A stretch of 64,000 nt of DNA from Trichocoleus sp. FACHB-46 (GCF_014695385.1 NZ_JACJOD010000013.1:434001-498000); one strand, 5' to 3'; shown: positions 52,429 to 61,548, numbered from the stretch's first letter. Made by a program: numbers and translations. The notes: generated from the sequence alone by a model not told the origin.

Positions 52429-54036
52429 GTGATTGAAGTAGAAGTCCACCAGCAACTCCGTGCTTTCCTCCGAGAACAAGGTGAGCCTTACTGGCCCCAT
52501 CACTTGACGATGGGACGTTTGGTGGCGCGAGCGTTAAGACTTGGTCGTAGTGCCTTGATTCAAGCAGGCGCTCCTTCCGGTAGCCACGGACGCTACCGCT
52601 TAAGTTATTTGGTGCCCTTACTCATTTGGCCAGGTTCAGCCGTATTGGCGGTGCCAGAAGAAGTACAGCAACGCCTACTCATGGTCGAGATTCCGCGACT
52701 TCGGCAGTGGATTCAAACCCATAAACCCATTTTGACTGGCGATCGCTGGCCTGGGCTAGAGTTTCAAGGATTGCTCTTAACGACACCCGAAGAGTGGCTC
52801 AGCGATCGCTTAACCGATCAAAGTCGCTTTCCTCAAGGCATTCCTACCATCGTGGATGGCGTAGATGATCTGGAAGCTTGGGCGCAGAGCCAATTGACAG
52901 CCCGCCTAGAGCCGAGTCACTGGAATGACTTAATGCTGGCTCGTCCTGAGCAAGCAGAAGCCATTCGAGATGTGCGAGTTCAGCTAACGAGAGCGATCTT
53001 TCAGCACCCCGCCAATCCCTACGAATGCTACTTGGTTGAGTCAGAAGAACAAGAAATATTGCACGATCTCTTCAGGCAACTCAATGCAGGGCAAGCTTCA
53101 GTTCAGGAGACAGAGGCATCTGGTGAGCCGTCTAGTCTCGTTACCGAACTGAATCCTCCTCTACCTTCACCGACTCTGCCTGACGCTTGGAGCTATTTTT
53201 GGCAGCGATTGCAGAGCCCTGATCAGCTCGTTTGGGCGACGATCTCACGGCAGCACGGGCAATTTTCCTTGCACTGTGGCCCAGTTGATGTTGCCCCCGT
53301 CTTAGAGAAAATTTGGCCTCAACAGCCTGTAGTCTTAATTGGCGGTGCGCTCGATTTAGAGGCAGAGGCAACAATTTACCGCCAACGGCTGGGTCTGAAA
53401 GATTTAACCTGTCTGAAATTTGCTCCCGATCGCCAAAGTGAGTTAGTCCAGCTTTATTTACCAGATGGGCTTCCGATGCCCAACACACCTCAATTTCAGA
53501 CAGCTTTGCTCCAGGAAGTGCGAGCTTTGTTGAATATTAGCCTCACTGCTCCAGGCTTAACAGTGCTGCTAGTGGGGGATGTACCTTTAAAGGCCCAAAT
53601 CGGCTCGGTGTTAGCAGGAGAGTTTGGCTCCAGAGTTCAGGTGGAGAAGACTTGTCTGGATGACAACGGCATCTTAGTCACAGGCTGGGAATTTTGGCGG
53701 CAGTACCAGCATGTTTTGCCTGCACCGCATCTTTTGGCGATCGCAACCCTACCCATTCCCTCTCTAGAGCACCCGCTGGTGGCAGGTCGAGTAGCTTACT
53801 ACAAACGCCTGCGGCAAGATTGGTTTCGGCTCTACCTCTTGCCTACAGCGCTGAGTGAGTTGCAGCGGGCGATCGCGCCTGTGAGGGAGTGTCAAGGGGT
53901 AGTTGCGCTGCTAGATAACCGAGTTTTACATCGCAGCTATGGTCATCAAGTACTTGCTGCCCTCAGCCCTTTAGCTCGGATCAACTATCTCGACCCAGGC
54001 TTGTTTAACCAATCTGACTATTCGGTTTTGGACTGA
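52429..54036 (+). CDS. DinG/XPD-helicase-like protein with degenerate ATPase motifs
   Basis: This 535-residue protein (GTG start 52429, MIEVEVHQQLRAFLREQ) aligns in outline with superfamily 2 DinG/XPD-type helicases. The first block, LGRSALIQAGAPSGSHGRYRLSYLVPLLIWPG (38-69), sits where Walker A (AGTGTGKS) is expected, but no GK(S/T) is present. IPTIVDGVDDLEAW (138-151) replaces DEAH. The C-terminal block, LPIPSLEHPLVAGRVAYYKRLRQDWFRLYLLPTALSELQRAIAPVRECQGVVALLDNRVLHRSYGHQVLAAL, parallels DinG motifs V-VI; QGxGRxIR reads QRAIAPVR (479-486). It is probably an inactive paralogue that binds DNA or a protein partner. The alignment is by eye only, so a distant relationship is inference. Confidence 0.6.
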   Translation: MIEVEVHQQLRAFLREQGEPYWPHHLTMGRLVARALRLGRSALIQAGAPSGSHGRYRLSYLVPLLIWPGSAVLAVPEEVQQRLLMVEIPRLRQWIQTHKPILTGDRWPGLEFQGLLLTTPEEWLSDRLTDQSRFPQGIPTIVDGVDDLEAWAQSQLTARLEPSHWNDLMLARPEQAEAIRDVRVQLTRAIFQHPANPYECYLVESEEQEILHDLFRQLNAGQASVQETEASGEPSSLVTELNPPLPSPTLPDAWSYFWQRLQSPDQLVWATISRQHGQFSLHCGPVDVAPVLEKIWPQQPVVLIGGALDLEAEATIYRQRLGLKDLTCLKFAPDRQSELVQLYLPDGLPMPNTPQFQTALLQEVRALLNISLTAPGLTVLLVGDVPLKAQIGSVLAGEFGSRVQVEKTCLDDNGILVTGWEFWRQYQHVLPAPHLLAIATLPIPSLEHPLVAGRVAYYKRLRQDWFRLYLLPTALSELQRAIAPVRECQGVVALLDNRVLHRSYGHQVLAALSPLARINYLDPGLFNQSDYSVLD

Positions 54037-54156
54037 TTCTTTACCCATTCGGCGCAAGAAGATTTGTAGATGCCTCAGCTTTGAAATGCAAACTCGGTCG
54101 TATCCTGAATGTAAAGACTACGATCGAATTATTCGTCAATATTTACTTCTAGAGTC

Positions 54157-54369
54157 ATGGGTGATTCAAAGCGTCGCAAAGAAGCATTGGGAGAAAAATA
54201 CGGTCAAGAACCGAGCATCCTCTCTAAATTCTCATTCACAAAAAAGCAATCCGAACAATTCGTCAAATGGAGTTCTCAAGGCGCTTGGGTGGGGATTGGA
54301 CTGCTAGTTGCCTACTGGATAACGGTTCGTTTTATTGGGCCTAGCTTGGGATGGTGGCAAGTTAACTAA
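54157..54369 (+). CDS. DUF2839 family membrane protein
   Basis: This 70-residue protein begins MGDSKRRKEALGEKYGQEPSILSKFSFTKKQSEQF. One membrane helix follows (GAWVGIGLLVAYWITVRFIG), ending PSLGWWQVN. This is the pattern I remember for cyanobacterial DUF2839 (basic N-terminus MGxxKRRK, single helix, GWW end). The N-terminus should face the cytosol. A frame in another phase (54086-54307) is an artefact. Function unknown. Confidence 0.85.
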   Translation: MGDSKRRKEALGEKYGQEPSILSKFSFTKKQSEQFVKWSSQGAWVGIGLLVAYWITVRFIGPSLGWWQVN

Positions 54370-54798
54370 GCAATCTTAGTTAGTTCAAACCACTTAATTA
54401 ATGTGTTTTCAAGCACAATCTTTGTCCATTGATACAGATTGCAAATCAGGACTATATGAATCTCAAATCAATGATTGAGATTGTGTTCAAATTGCAAGCT
54501 TTGTATACATTCCGCCTTAAAACTACTTGTAATTTAAGTCAGTCCAAAGGCGGAATCTTATTGTTTGAGCTTGATTCACTATGAAAGAGTTCATCTAACT
54601 GTTGTACTGGATACTTCCTCAAATGAAGCCGTCCGTTAACCTGAGCAGGTGATGTTGGGAGCGCAAACTTGACTAAAAGAACTGGGCATTCTGAACAGTA
54701 GAGATCCCAACACCTGAAGATTGACTTCTTAGGAAAATCAAAATTCTTAAGAAAGTATAAAAAGGTCTAGAATGAGGTGTGGTGATTGGAGGACGAAC
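54370..54798. other. Intergenic region with two stem-loops
   Basis: About 430 bases without a gene. It contains AATCTCAA/TTGAGATT (54459-54466 / 54475-54482, 8-bp stem, 8-base loop). It also contains ATTCCGCCTT/AAGGCGGAAT (54509-54518 / 54547-54556, 10-bp stem, 28-base loop). Neither has the long T run of a classical terminator. They could be transcript ends of DUF2839, part of a long DUF1815 leader, or a small RNA. Confidence 0.45.
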
Positions 54799-55143
54799 GT
54801 GTTTCTAAGACTTGCAGAACAACACCGTCAATTTGTCCAGGACTTGGTTATGAGCTTACAAGCCCTGGCTACTGTACTCGAAAATCGAGGCTACCTAGCT
54901 TCTTGCTACACCTGTGGCGGGCAAATGAATAGTGCCTCCTTCATGGTGAGCTTGAGAGATAATCATTTAATCCGATTTTTGGTTTCTGACTACGGAATTA
55001 CCTGGACCGAAATGCGGGACGACCGGGAATTGATGAAGCTAGAGGGTGCTGAAGCCATTAGTCAGTTGCAAGAGTTGGCTAATCTAGTGAAATATCAAAT
55101 CAAACCAGCAGAGTACCGTCCGACTGTGGCTCAAGAAGTATAG
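54799..55143 (+). CDS. DUF1815 family protein
   Basis: From GTG 54799 (VFLRLAEQHRQFVQDLVM) the protein has 114 residues. A perfect GGAGG lies at 54786-54790, 8 bases before the GTG, so this start is preferred over ATG 54772. The segments ENRGYLASCYTCGGQMNSASFMVSL, LIRFLVSDYGITWTEMRDDRELMKLEGAEAISQLQELANLVKYQI match my memory of DUF1815, a cyanobacterial family of unknown function. A CYTCG pair of cysteines may be redox active or bind metal. It is soluble. Confidence 0.85.
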   Translation: MFLRLAEQHRQFVQDLVMSLQALATVLENRGYLASCYTCGGQMNSASFMVSLRDNHLIRFLVSDYGITWTEMRDDRELMKLEGAEAISQLQELANLVKYQIKPAEYRPTVAQEV

Positions 55144-55297
55144 GACTCAGCGATCGCTTGAGACTTGAGCACAGGAATCACTAGCCTTAACCTTGCAGTC
55201 ATCAATCAACTGCCAAGCCAAATTAGAGGCATAATTCAGAGTGGCTTCCTACCCTAAGGTTAGCCATGCTGGTATGCAGAAAAGGTGCTGATTTGAC

Positions 55298-56173
55298 ATG
55301 ACAGTTGAAGACTCTGGTTGGCATCATCAATTTGTAGAGACAAACCACATTCGACTCCATTGTGTGACGCAAGGAGAAGGGGACCTTGTAGTTTTGCTGC
55401 ATGGCTTTCCAGAGTTTTGGTATTCTTGGCGGTACCAAATTCCTGTGTTAGCCCGTCATTTCAAAGTCGTGGTACCTGATCTCAGAGGCTATAACGATTC
55501 TGATAAGCCAGAGCATGGCTATGACCTCGATACCCTGAGCGCTGACATCCGGGGGTTGATAGAGAATTTAGGCTATACCCGGGCTCATATTGTGGGCCAT
55601 GATTGGGGTGGAGTAATTGCTTGGCATTTGGCGCAACGTTTTCCTCACTATCTCGATCGCCTAGCAATTTTGAATGCGCCTCATCCGCAACGCTTTATCC
55701 AAGAGTTAGCGAGTAACTTGGATCAAATGCGGCGAAGCTGGTATTTTTTCGCCTTTCAAGTGCCTGGTTTACCAGAGTGGGTAATTCAACAAAATCTGAA
55801 AAATTTTGTGCAGGATTTCTTCCGAGGGCAGGCCATCCGCAAGGGAGCTTTCACAGCAGAAGACACCCAAATGTATGAAGCAGCTTTAAGCAAACCTGGC
55901 GTGCTGGCAGTGGCCCTGAACTATCATCGTCAGCTCTTTTCCTGGCAAAGTTTGTTGCGTAGTTGGCAATCACCTGAGCTAATCACGGTGCCTACTTTGG
56001 TTTTGTGGGGCGAAGAAGATGCATTATTGAGTCCAAAGCTGACTGAAGGGCTAGAGGCGTTTATGGCAGGAGCCTTCAAGCTGAAGTTCGTTCCTCACTG
56101 TGGACATTGGATTCAACAAGAAGCACCCCAAACTGTGAACCGGGAGCTTTTAAGCTTTCTGCAACAGTCTTAA
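55298..56173 (+). CDS. Alpha/beta-hydrolase, epoxide-hydrolase-like
   Basis: The 291-residue enzyme has the alpha/beta-hydrolase fold. The oxyanion motif is HGFPEF (35-40), and the nucleophile elbow is GHDWGG with Asp102. The catalytic acid is probably in LWGEEDALL, and the histidine is in CGHWIQQEAP near the C-terminus. An Asp nucleophile with HGFPE points to soluble epoxide hydrolases or haloacetate dehalogenases, not esterases. The physiological substrate is unknown. The segment WYFFAFQVPGLPEW is part of the lid. It is cytosolic and monocistronic. Confidence 0.9.
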   Translation: MTVEDSGWHHQFVETNHIRLHCVTQGEGDLVVLLHGFPEFWYSWRYQIPVLARHFKVVVPDLRGYNDSDKPEHGYDLDTLSADIRGLIENLGYTRAHIVGHDWGGVIAWHLAQRFPHYLDRLAILNAPHPQRFIQELASNLDQMRRSWYFFAFQVPGLPEWVIQQNLKNFVQDFFRGQAIRKGAFTAEDTQMYEAALSKPGVLAVALNYHRQLFSWQSLLRSWQSPELITVPTLVLWGEEDALLSPKLTEGLEAFMAGAFKLKFVPHCGHWIQQEAPQTVNRELLSFLQQS

Positions 56174-56525
56174 GCTTTTTAAGCAGGATGTCTCCGTAAA
56201 ACTAAGTCTTCCAGAGTTTTCTCTAAAGCCGTGACTAATGAGAACTAAGTAATACTGCGGTTATCTCGGGCTGCTAGGCGTTCTAATCTAGAGACTAAGG
56301 TGTAATTTTTACTAAGGGCTGATTCAGCCGCGAGGACAATTTTACTAAGCGCGTCTTTGATGCAAAATTCTACTGCTGTCAGAATCAGCACTAAATAGTT
56401 AGACCCAATCTGACATGAATTTTGCAGCCTGCCTGCATTTCGGCTGGTTACATTTCGAACGTCACCTTGTAACTCTATAAGGCGACAGGTTACGTTGTGC
56501 GCTGTCTAAATTTCTACAGCCAACT
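56174..56525. other. Intergenic region with no gene recognised
   Basis: About 350 bases between the hydrolase and the FHA gene. A short inverted repeat TGTAACC/GGTTACA can be formed around 56449-56495, near the start of the FHA gene. Nothing else was seen. Confidence 0.3.
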
Positions 56526-57335
56526 ATGATTGATCCACGCTCTTGGGCTGCACAATCCTTGGGAATGATGACCCCTTTCACCGAGGCAGAGTTAGAACAA
56601 CGTTTAGGCTTGTATCGGGTTTTTCTCAAGCTTTATGAGCATCATCGTGATTTGCTCAATGAGATTTTAGAACTGGAGAACTCTGGTAAGAGCCATCCCT
56701 ATCAAGTCACGCTCCAATATGTTCAAGGGGTGGTGAGTGATGATCAGGTTCATTTAGTAACGAACTTAATTCAAGGAAATACCCAAGCCTTACTTCAGCC
56801 GCAACAGCTTTGGATCATTGGACGCGATCGCCATGCCGCAATCTCGATTCGAGATGAGCGCTTATCTCGGCGTCATGCTGTCATTCAATATGTGGCAGAC
56901 CAAGGGTTCTATTTAATCGATCTCGATAGTACTAATGGTTCTTTCATCAATGGGGAACGCATCTGGCACTGCGCCTTGCTCAAAGAAGGCGATCGTGTCC
57001 GTCTGGGCAGTTTGACGTTTACATTCTTTATCTGTCATGCGTCTCAGACCTTAGGCCCTGTGCCACCGCAAGTTCTAGAGCAGCTAGCGACACGTTGTAC
57101 TCACGATGGTGAAGCTAAGATTACAAAGACCGAACCAGAAGCAGAGATTCACTCAGAAAACTGGGAAAAGCCTTTGCCACCCGAAGTACACGAAACCTCC
57201 CGCTTTCTGCAATCCCATTGGTCTGACTACGGACCAACAGAGGTTGTTACAGAACCTATACAAAATCCACCCCGGCCTGCCAGCCTGCTAGAGCAGTTAC
57301 TTAGCCAAAAGCAAAAGCTCAGCGATTGCAACTAG
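56526..57335 (+). CDS. FHA-domain protein
   Basis: The 269-residue protein has an N-terminal helical region (1-65). A forkhead-associated phosphopeptide-binding domain follows (about 95-170): LWIIGRDRHAAISIRDERLSRRHAVIQY, FYLIDLDSTNGSFINGERI and LKEGDRVRLGSLTFTFFI. The conserved Gly-Arg, Ser-Arg-His and Asn-Gly residues for phosphothreonine binding are intact. The C-terminal 90 residues are Glu/Pro-rich and likely disordered. It should read a Ser/Thr kinase signal, and the partner kinase is not in the window. It is soluble, with no membrane segment. Confidence 0.9.
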   Translation: MIDPRSWAAQSLGMMTPFTEAELEQRLGLYRVFLKLYEHHRDLLNEILELENSGKSHPYQVTLQYVQGVVSDDQVHLVTNLIQGNTQALLQPQQLWIIGRDRHAAISIRDERLSRRHAVIQYVADQGFYLIDLDSTNGSFINGERIWHCALLKEGDRVRLGSLTFTFFICHASQTLGPVPPQVLEQLATRCTHDGEAKITKTEPEAEIHSENWEKPLPPEVHETSRFLQSHWSDYGPTEVVTEPIQNPPRPASLLEQLLSQKQKLSDCN

Positions 57336-57375
57336 AGGCTGCCAAGCGAGATGTTAGGAATATAAGCCAAATCAG

Positions 57376-57978
57376 TTAGTTTACAACTTGACTGCCATGA
57401 CTGCGAGGGTCATCACCAGCAGGTTTAGTTGGTTTGACTGCTGTGCTAAAAGCTGAAACTTGACCGCTAGCCTGAGCATAGGGCAGTGAAGATCCTGAAA
57501 CTAGAGCTTCTAAGTTAGCTGCCATGATCGTACGAGGTTGCTCTCCAATGGCGTTGGCAATGGCTTGGCCATCCTGGTTGAGGAACACGAAATGAGGAAT
57601 GCCATCTACCCGATAGTGCAAGACTTCTGGTAGCCACTTAGTGTTATCTACGTTGAGCATGACAAAATTAACTTGGCCTTGATATTGCTGCTCTAGAGCA
57701 TTAATTTCTGGGGCCATCGCCTGGCAACTCGTGCACCAGTTGGCGTAGAACTCCATTAAGGTTGGCTTGCCATTTTTGAGGGCTACTTCTAGGGGAGTTG
57801 CTTCCTCGGCCAAGCTATTGAGCGAAACTGAGGTAGTTTGAGTTTGCAACCCAAAGAAAACAGCAACGCTCAGGGCGATCGCGACTAGAACAATGAGTAA
57901 ATTTCGAATGCGGGTACCGACTGTGGAGTTCGGCTTTGCTGGGGAAGTACCAATGGGATCAGGTAAATTCGCCGCCAT
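57376..57978 (-). CDS. txlA: Membrane-anchored thioredoxin-like protein (TxlA/HCF164 type)
   Basis: A single membrane anchor (IRNLLIVLVAIALSVAVFFGL, 24-44) is followed by a thioredoxin domain. The active site is W81-C-T-S-C85 in LMEFYANWCTSCQAMAPEINALEQQY. FVMLNVDNTKWLPEVLHYRVDGIPHFVFLNQDG, with the cis-proline, follows. This is the TxlA/HCF164 type, which faces the thylakoid lumen and supplies reducing power for cytochrome b6-f assembly (c-type heme) in chloroplasts. The length, 200 residues, is normal. The C-terminal 35 residues are low complexity. Confidence 0.9.
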   Translation of the reverse strand: MAANLPDPIGTSPAKPNSTVGTRIRNLLIVLVAIALSVAVFFGLQTQTTSVSLNSLAEEATPLEVALKNGKPTLMEFYANWCTSCQAMAPEINALEQQYQGQVNFVMLNVDNTKWLPEVLHYRVDGIPHFVFLNQDGQAIANAIGEQPRTIMAANLEALVSGSSLPYAQASGQVSAFSTAVKPTKPAGDDPRSHGSQVVN

Positions 57979-58276
57979 TGCAGGATATGTAAGGATTGCT
58001 AGATGCTCTTAGTGTAACTGAACCACGCAAGGCAACTGATTGATTAAAAACTTAGGCAGGCTCACCAAACTGCTACAGTGTCAAAATTGGAAGTGAGCAA
58101 TTTTACGGTCGTCTCAACAGAGCCAAATTTTGTAACCTAAGCTTAGGCGCGAAGTGCAGAGGTAATTCGCCGCGCTTCCAAGCCCACCGTTACAACTCAA
58201 TTAAGGGGCATCCTGAAATTGTTGCTGTTGATTTTATCTTTCAGTTTCAGTCACCGATCGCCCAAGTGAGCTCACT

Positions 58277-58684
58277 ATGTCTTCCAATCCTGCATCTGGA
58301 GCCAAGCCTACCCCCCCGGATCAAGATGAATATGCTGCTTACAGTAACAGTATTGTTGGGGCGGCAATTTTTGACTTGAACGGTCTACCCAAGGAATATT
58401 TTACGGCTGGAGAGAGCAGCAATATGAGTTGGGTGCAGACTATTTTTCAAGCCCTTGGTTTGCGATCGCTGCTGATGTCTTCACTCCAGCTAGAAGGATT
58501 CCATCATGCGGTCATTCAAGGGCCTGACTGTTGTGCCGTTGTGGTGAAGCAGCCAGCTCGCTACATGGCTTTGTTAATTCAGCAAGCAGAACCCACCAGC
58601 ACTATGACGGAGTCCTTTGTGCAGTGGGTACAGCGATTTGAACCAAGCGTTTTGAAAACCCATCCCCGCTTTAGGGCTGCCTAA
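58277..58684 (+). CDS. Conserved-looking small soluble protein, possible roadblock-like fold
   Basis: The 135-residue product has a disordered N-terminus (1-20), then SIVGAAIFDLNGLPKEYF, WVQTIFQALGLRSLLMSSLQLEGFHHAVIQGPDCCAVVVKQPARYMALLI and a last helix. The order strand, helix, strands, helix and the opening VGAAIFDLNGLP resemble roadblock/LC7 proteins, but the resemblance is by eye only. It may be a small regulatory partner of a GTPase. I do not recognise a named family. Confidence 0.6.
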   Translation: MSSNPASGAKPTPPDQDEYAAYSNSIVGAAIFDLNGLPKEYFTAGESSNMSWVQTIFQALGLRSLLMSSLQLEGFHHAVIQGPDCCAVVVKQPARYMALLIQQAEPTSTMTESFVQWVQRFEPSVLKTHPRFRAA

Positions 58685-58713
58685 AAAAGCTGGGGTAGGG
58701 TGGTTCCTGGTTT

Positions 58714-59037
58714 CTAACTCTCCTCCCGAGTATCGCCACTATTGCTGTTGCCAGGGGAAGAATCATAAAGTGCATCTAAATGCTCACGGGCATCTTCTAC
58801 AGACATAGAACGCATGACCAGTAGCGGCTCGTTGATCACGTTGCCCGCATCATCCAGAAACTCTGGGTGTGGTACAGGTCGAGGCCGTGAAGTCGCTGCA
58901 CCATTGCCAGCAGACCATCCGGCAGGAGCATAACTCCGTTGAGATTCCATTCCTAGGGTTAGCATGTTGCGAATTAGATTCGCGATCGCCAAAAACGCCA
59001 GAATGGTAAAAGCAATAACGTAAAGCAGGTGCAACAT
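58714..59037 (-). CDS. DUF2973 family protein
   Basis: The 107-residue protein starts with one membrane helix, MLHLLYVIAFTILAFLAIANLIRNML, and a soluble tail follows. The tail contains RPRPVPHPEFLDDAGNVINEPLLVMRSMSVEDAREHLDALYDSSP. This order of motifs is what I remember for cyanobacterial DUF2973. The protein sits in the membrane with a cytosolic tail. It lies next to DUF2605 on the same strand, a pairing I recall from other cyanobacteria. Function unknown. Confidence 0.85.
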   Translation of the reverse strand: MLHLLYVIAFTILAFLAIANLIRNMLTLGMESQRSYAPAGWSAGNGAATSRPRPVPHPEFLDDAGNVINEPLLVMRSMSVEDAREHLDALYDSSPGNSNSGDTREES

Positions 59038-59183
59038 AATTTTGGTCCTCCCAGCCTAATAGCTCACCAGCAAGTTCGCAAATTTTGCTCGAAATGGAAC
59101 CAAGCTGGAAAGTGGAGCAGACAGCAGTTGGTCCCAGGCAATGTTGAGCTTCATTGCCAATAGTTTCTCAGATTTCTTGCAGC

Positions 59184-59519
59184 TTAATCTACTCCTTCGT
59201 AGCCAGCAGAGCGTTCCAAACGGAAACGGATGGTGGTTTGCCAGCATTCGGTGACAAGCTGATGCCACGGCATCAAGACTGTTGTTTCTACGCCTACCTG
59301 ACCACCTGTCACCTGAAGCAACATTTGAGTCGTGCGAACTTCCTGTTGAGCCTGCTTGACTCGTGCTAGCAAATCAGCTTGCTTCTCTGCGCCTAAAAAT
59401 CGAATTTCCTCTGTTTCGAGCAGCACTTGCGATCGCTCAAACCAGTATTGAAAGTCTTCCAATAGCGGTTGTAGAACAGTTTTTAATAAATTCGGTTCAG
59501 GCAAGTTGGAACTAAACAT
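59184..59519 (-). CDS. DUF2605 family protein
   Basis: The 111-residue soluble, mostly helical protein reads PEPNLLKTVLQPLLEDFQYWFERSQVLLETEEIRFL. It continues EKQADLLARVKQAQQEVRTTQMLLQVTGGQVGVETTVLMPWHQLVTECWQTTIRFR. This matches the DUF2605 family of cyanobacteria. DUF2973 follows downstream with about 145 bases between. Function unknown. The gene is divergent from thrS. Confidence 0.87.
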   Translation of the reverse strand: MFSSNLPEPNLLKTVLQPLLEDFQYWFERSQVLLETEEIRFLGAEKQADLLARVKQAQQEVRTTQMLLQVTGGQVGVETTVLMPWHQLVTECWQTTIRFRLERSAGYEGVD

Positions 59520-59709
59520 GTATGAAAAGAGATTTCTATCTTATTAACCATAATAATCTTAATTTCATTTACGTTTTGTAATATTTTTCGAAATTTCTTT
59601 CGCTTGCTTGGGGTGACGAGGAGGTAAGGGCGATCGGTAAGATAGAGGCTATAGGGGATGATTTCCCTCTGATCCCAATCGAACCCTTGCAAGTCAAGAT
59701 ATTCCTCGA

Positions 59710-61548
59710 ATGATTCAGCAGCAGATGCCTTCTTCAGAAGCTCCTTCTTCAGGACTAGCCGAAAAAATACATTTACCTCGCACCAGCGAATCTGAAGCCT
59801 TGAAGAAGATTCGTCATACCACGTCCCATGTGATGGCAATGGCGGTGCAGAAGCTGTTTCCCAAAGCGCAAGTCACGATTGGCCCTTGGATTGACAACGG
59901 GTTTTATTACGACTTTGATAGTCCCGAACCTTTTACTGAGAAAGACCTCAAAGCCATCAAAAAAGAGATGGTGAAAATCATTAATCGCAAATTGCCTGTG
60001 GTGCGCGAAGAAGTCAGCCGCGAAGAAGCAGAGCAGCGCATCAAAGCAATTAACGAACCCTACAAATTAGAAATTCTGGAAGGTCTGGAAGCCCCAATCA
60101 CGATCTACCACTTGGGTGAGCATTGGTGGGATTTGTGCGCAGGGCCCCACCTTGAAAATACTGGCGAACTGAAGCCCGACGCGATCGAACTAGAAAGCGT
60201 AGCGGGGGCTTATTGGCGCGGTGACGAAACCAAGGCCCAATTGCAACGCATTTATGGCACTGCTTGGGAATCTCCAGAGCAGTTAACTGAGTACAAACGC
60301 CGCAAAGAAGAAGCCCTCAGACGCGACCACCGCAAGCTGGGTAAAGAACTCGGTCTGTTTATCTTCTCCGATATTGTCGGTCCTGGTTTGCCTTTATGGA
60401 CTCCCAAGGGCACGCTCTTGCGGTTTACCCTAGAAGATTTTCTCAAGCAGGAACAACTGAAACGGGGCTATTTGCCCGTTGTTACTCCGCACATCGCTAG
60501 AGTGGATTTGTTCAAAACTTCGGGGCACTGGCAGAAATACAAGGAAGACATGTTCCCGATGATGGCGGACGATGAGCAAGCGGAAGCTGAAGAGCAAGGC
60601 TTCGTGCTCAAGCCAATGAACTGTCCTTTCCACATCCAACTCTATAAGAGCGAATTGCGCTCCTACCGCACCTTACCGATGCGCTTGGCCGAGTTTGGCA
60701 CGGTCTATCGCTATGAGCAGTCGGGTGAGTTGGGTGGCTTGACTCGTGTGCGCGGCTTCACAGTAGATGATTCGCACCTATTCGTCACCCCCGAACAATT
60801 GGATGCAGAATTCTTGAGCGTGGTGGATTTGATTTTGTCTGTGTTCAAGAGTTTGAAGCTACAAAACTTTAAAGCGCGCCTCAGTTTCCGTGACCCCGCT
60901 TCTGACAAGTACATGGGTTCGGATGAGGTCTGGAACAAGGCAGAAGGAGCAATTCGGAGAGCCGTCGAAACCTTGGGCATGAACTACTTCGAGGGAATCG
61001 GAGAAGCCGCGTTCTATGGACCGAAGCTCGACTTCATTTTCCAAGATGCGCTCGATCGCGAATGGCAACTCGGAACGGTCCAAGTAGACTACAACTTGCC
61101 TGAGCGCTTTGACCTGGAATATGTGGCAGAAGACGGCACTCGTCAGCGTCCGGTGATGATCCACCGGGCTCCATTTGGTTCCTTAGAGCGCTTGATCGGG
61201 ATTTTGATTGAGGAATATGCTGGTGACTTCCCGCTGTGGCTTGCGCCGGAGCAAGTTCGCTTGTTGCCTGTGAGCCAAGATCAGGTGGAGTTTTCTCAGA
61301 ATGTAGTCAACCTGATGCGATCGCTCGGCATTCGGGCAGAGGTGGACCTGAGCGGTGAGCGACTGGGCAAGCTGATTCGCAATGCTGAGAAGGAGAAAAT
61401 CCCGGTGATGGCGGTGATTGGAGCGAAGGAAGTGGAGGCGAATAGTCTCAGTATTCGGACAAGGACCAATGGGGAGTTGGGTTCGATTCCGGTGGTTGAA
61501 GTGTTGGATAAGTTGAAGGTGGCTTTGGCGAATCATGACAATTTCTAA
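59710..61548 (+). CDS. thrS: Threonyl-tRNA synthetase
   Basis: This class II synthetase charges tRNA-Thr. The 612-residue protein lacks an N-terminal TGS domain, as is usual for cyanobacteria, and begins with the editing domain (RHTTSHVMAMAVQKLFPKAQVTIGP, with HxxxH zinc-like residues). The catalytic core has LRFTLEDFLKQEQLKRGYLPVVTPHI (motif 1 region), LKPMNCPFHIQLYKSELRSYR (a zinc ligand Cys), VYRYEQSGELGGLTRVRGFTVDDSHLF (motif 2) and VMIHRAPFGSLERLIGILIEEYAG (motif 3). The anticodon-binding domain follows (VRLLPVSQDQ, GIRAEVDLSGERLGKLIRNAEKEKIP). thrB lies downstream. Confidence 0.96.
   Translation: MIQQQMPSSEAPSSGLAEKIHLPRTSESEALKKIRHTTSHVMAMAVQKLFPKAQVTIGPWIDNGFYYDFDSPEPFTEKDLKAIKKEMVKIINRKLPVVREEVSREEAEQRIKAINEPYKLEILEGLEAPITIYHLGEHWWDLCAGPHLENTGELKPDAIELESVAGAYWRGDETKAQLQRIYGTAWESPEQLTEYKRRKEEALRRDHRKLGKELGLFIFSDIVGPGLPLWTPKGTLLRFTLEDFLKQEQLKRGYLPVVTPHIARVDLFKTSGHWQKYKEDMFPMMADDEQAEAEEQGFVLKPMNCPFHIQLYKSELRSYRTLPMRLAEFGTVYRYEQSGELGGLTRVRGFTVDDSHLFVTPEQLDAEFLSVVDLILSVFKSLKLQNFKARLSFRDPASDKYMGSDEVWNKAEGAIRRAVETLGMNYFEGIGEAAFYGPKLDFIFQDALDREWQLGTVQVDYNLPERFDLEYVAEDGTRQRPVMIHRAPFGSLERLIGILIEEYAGDFPLWLAPEQVRLLPVSQDQVEFSQNVVNLMRSLGIRAEVDLSGERLGKLIRNAEKEKIPVMAVIGAKEVEANSLSIRTRTNGELGSIPVVEVLDKLKVALANHDNF

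Noticed and set aside
54086-54307. 73-residue + strand frame
   Set aside because: Same region as DUF2839 in a different phase; it lacks the family's conserved start MGxxKRRK.
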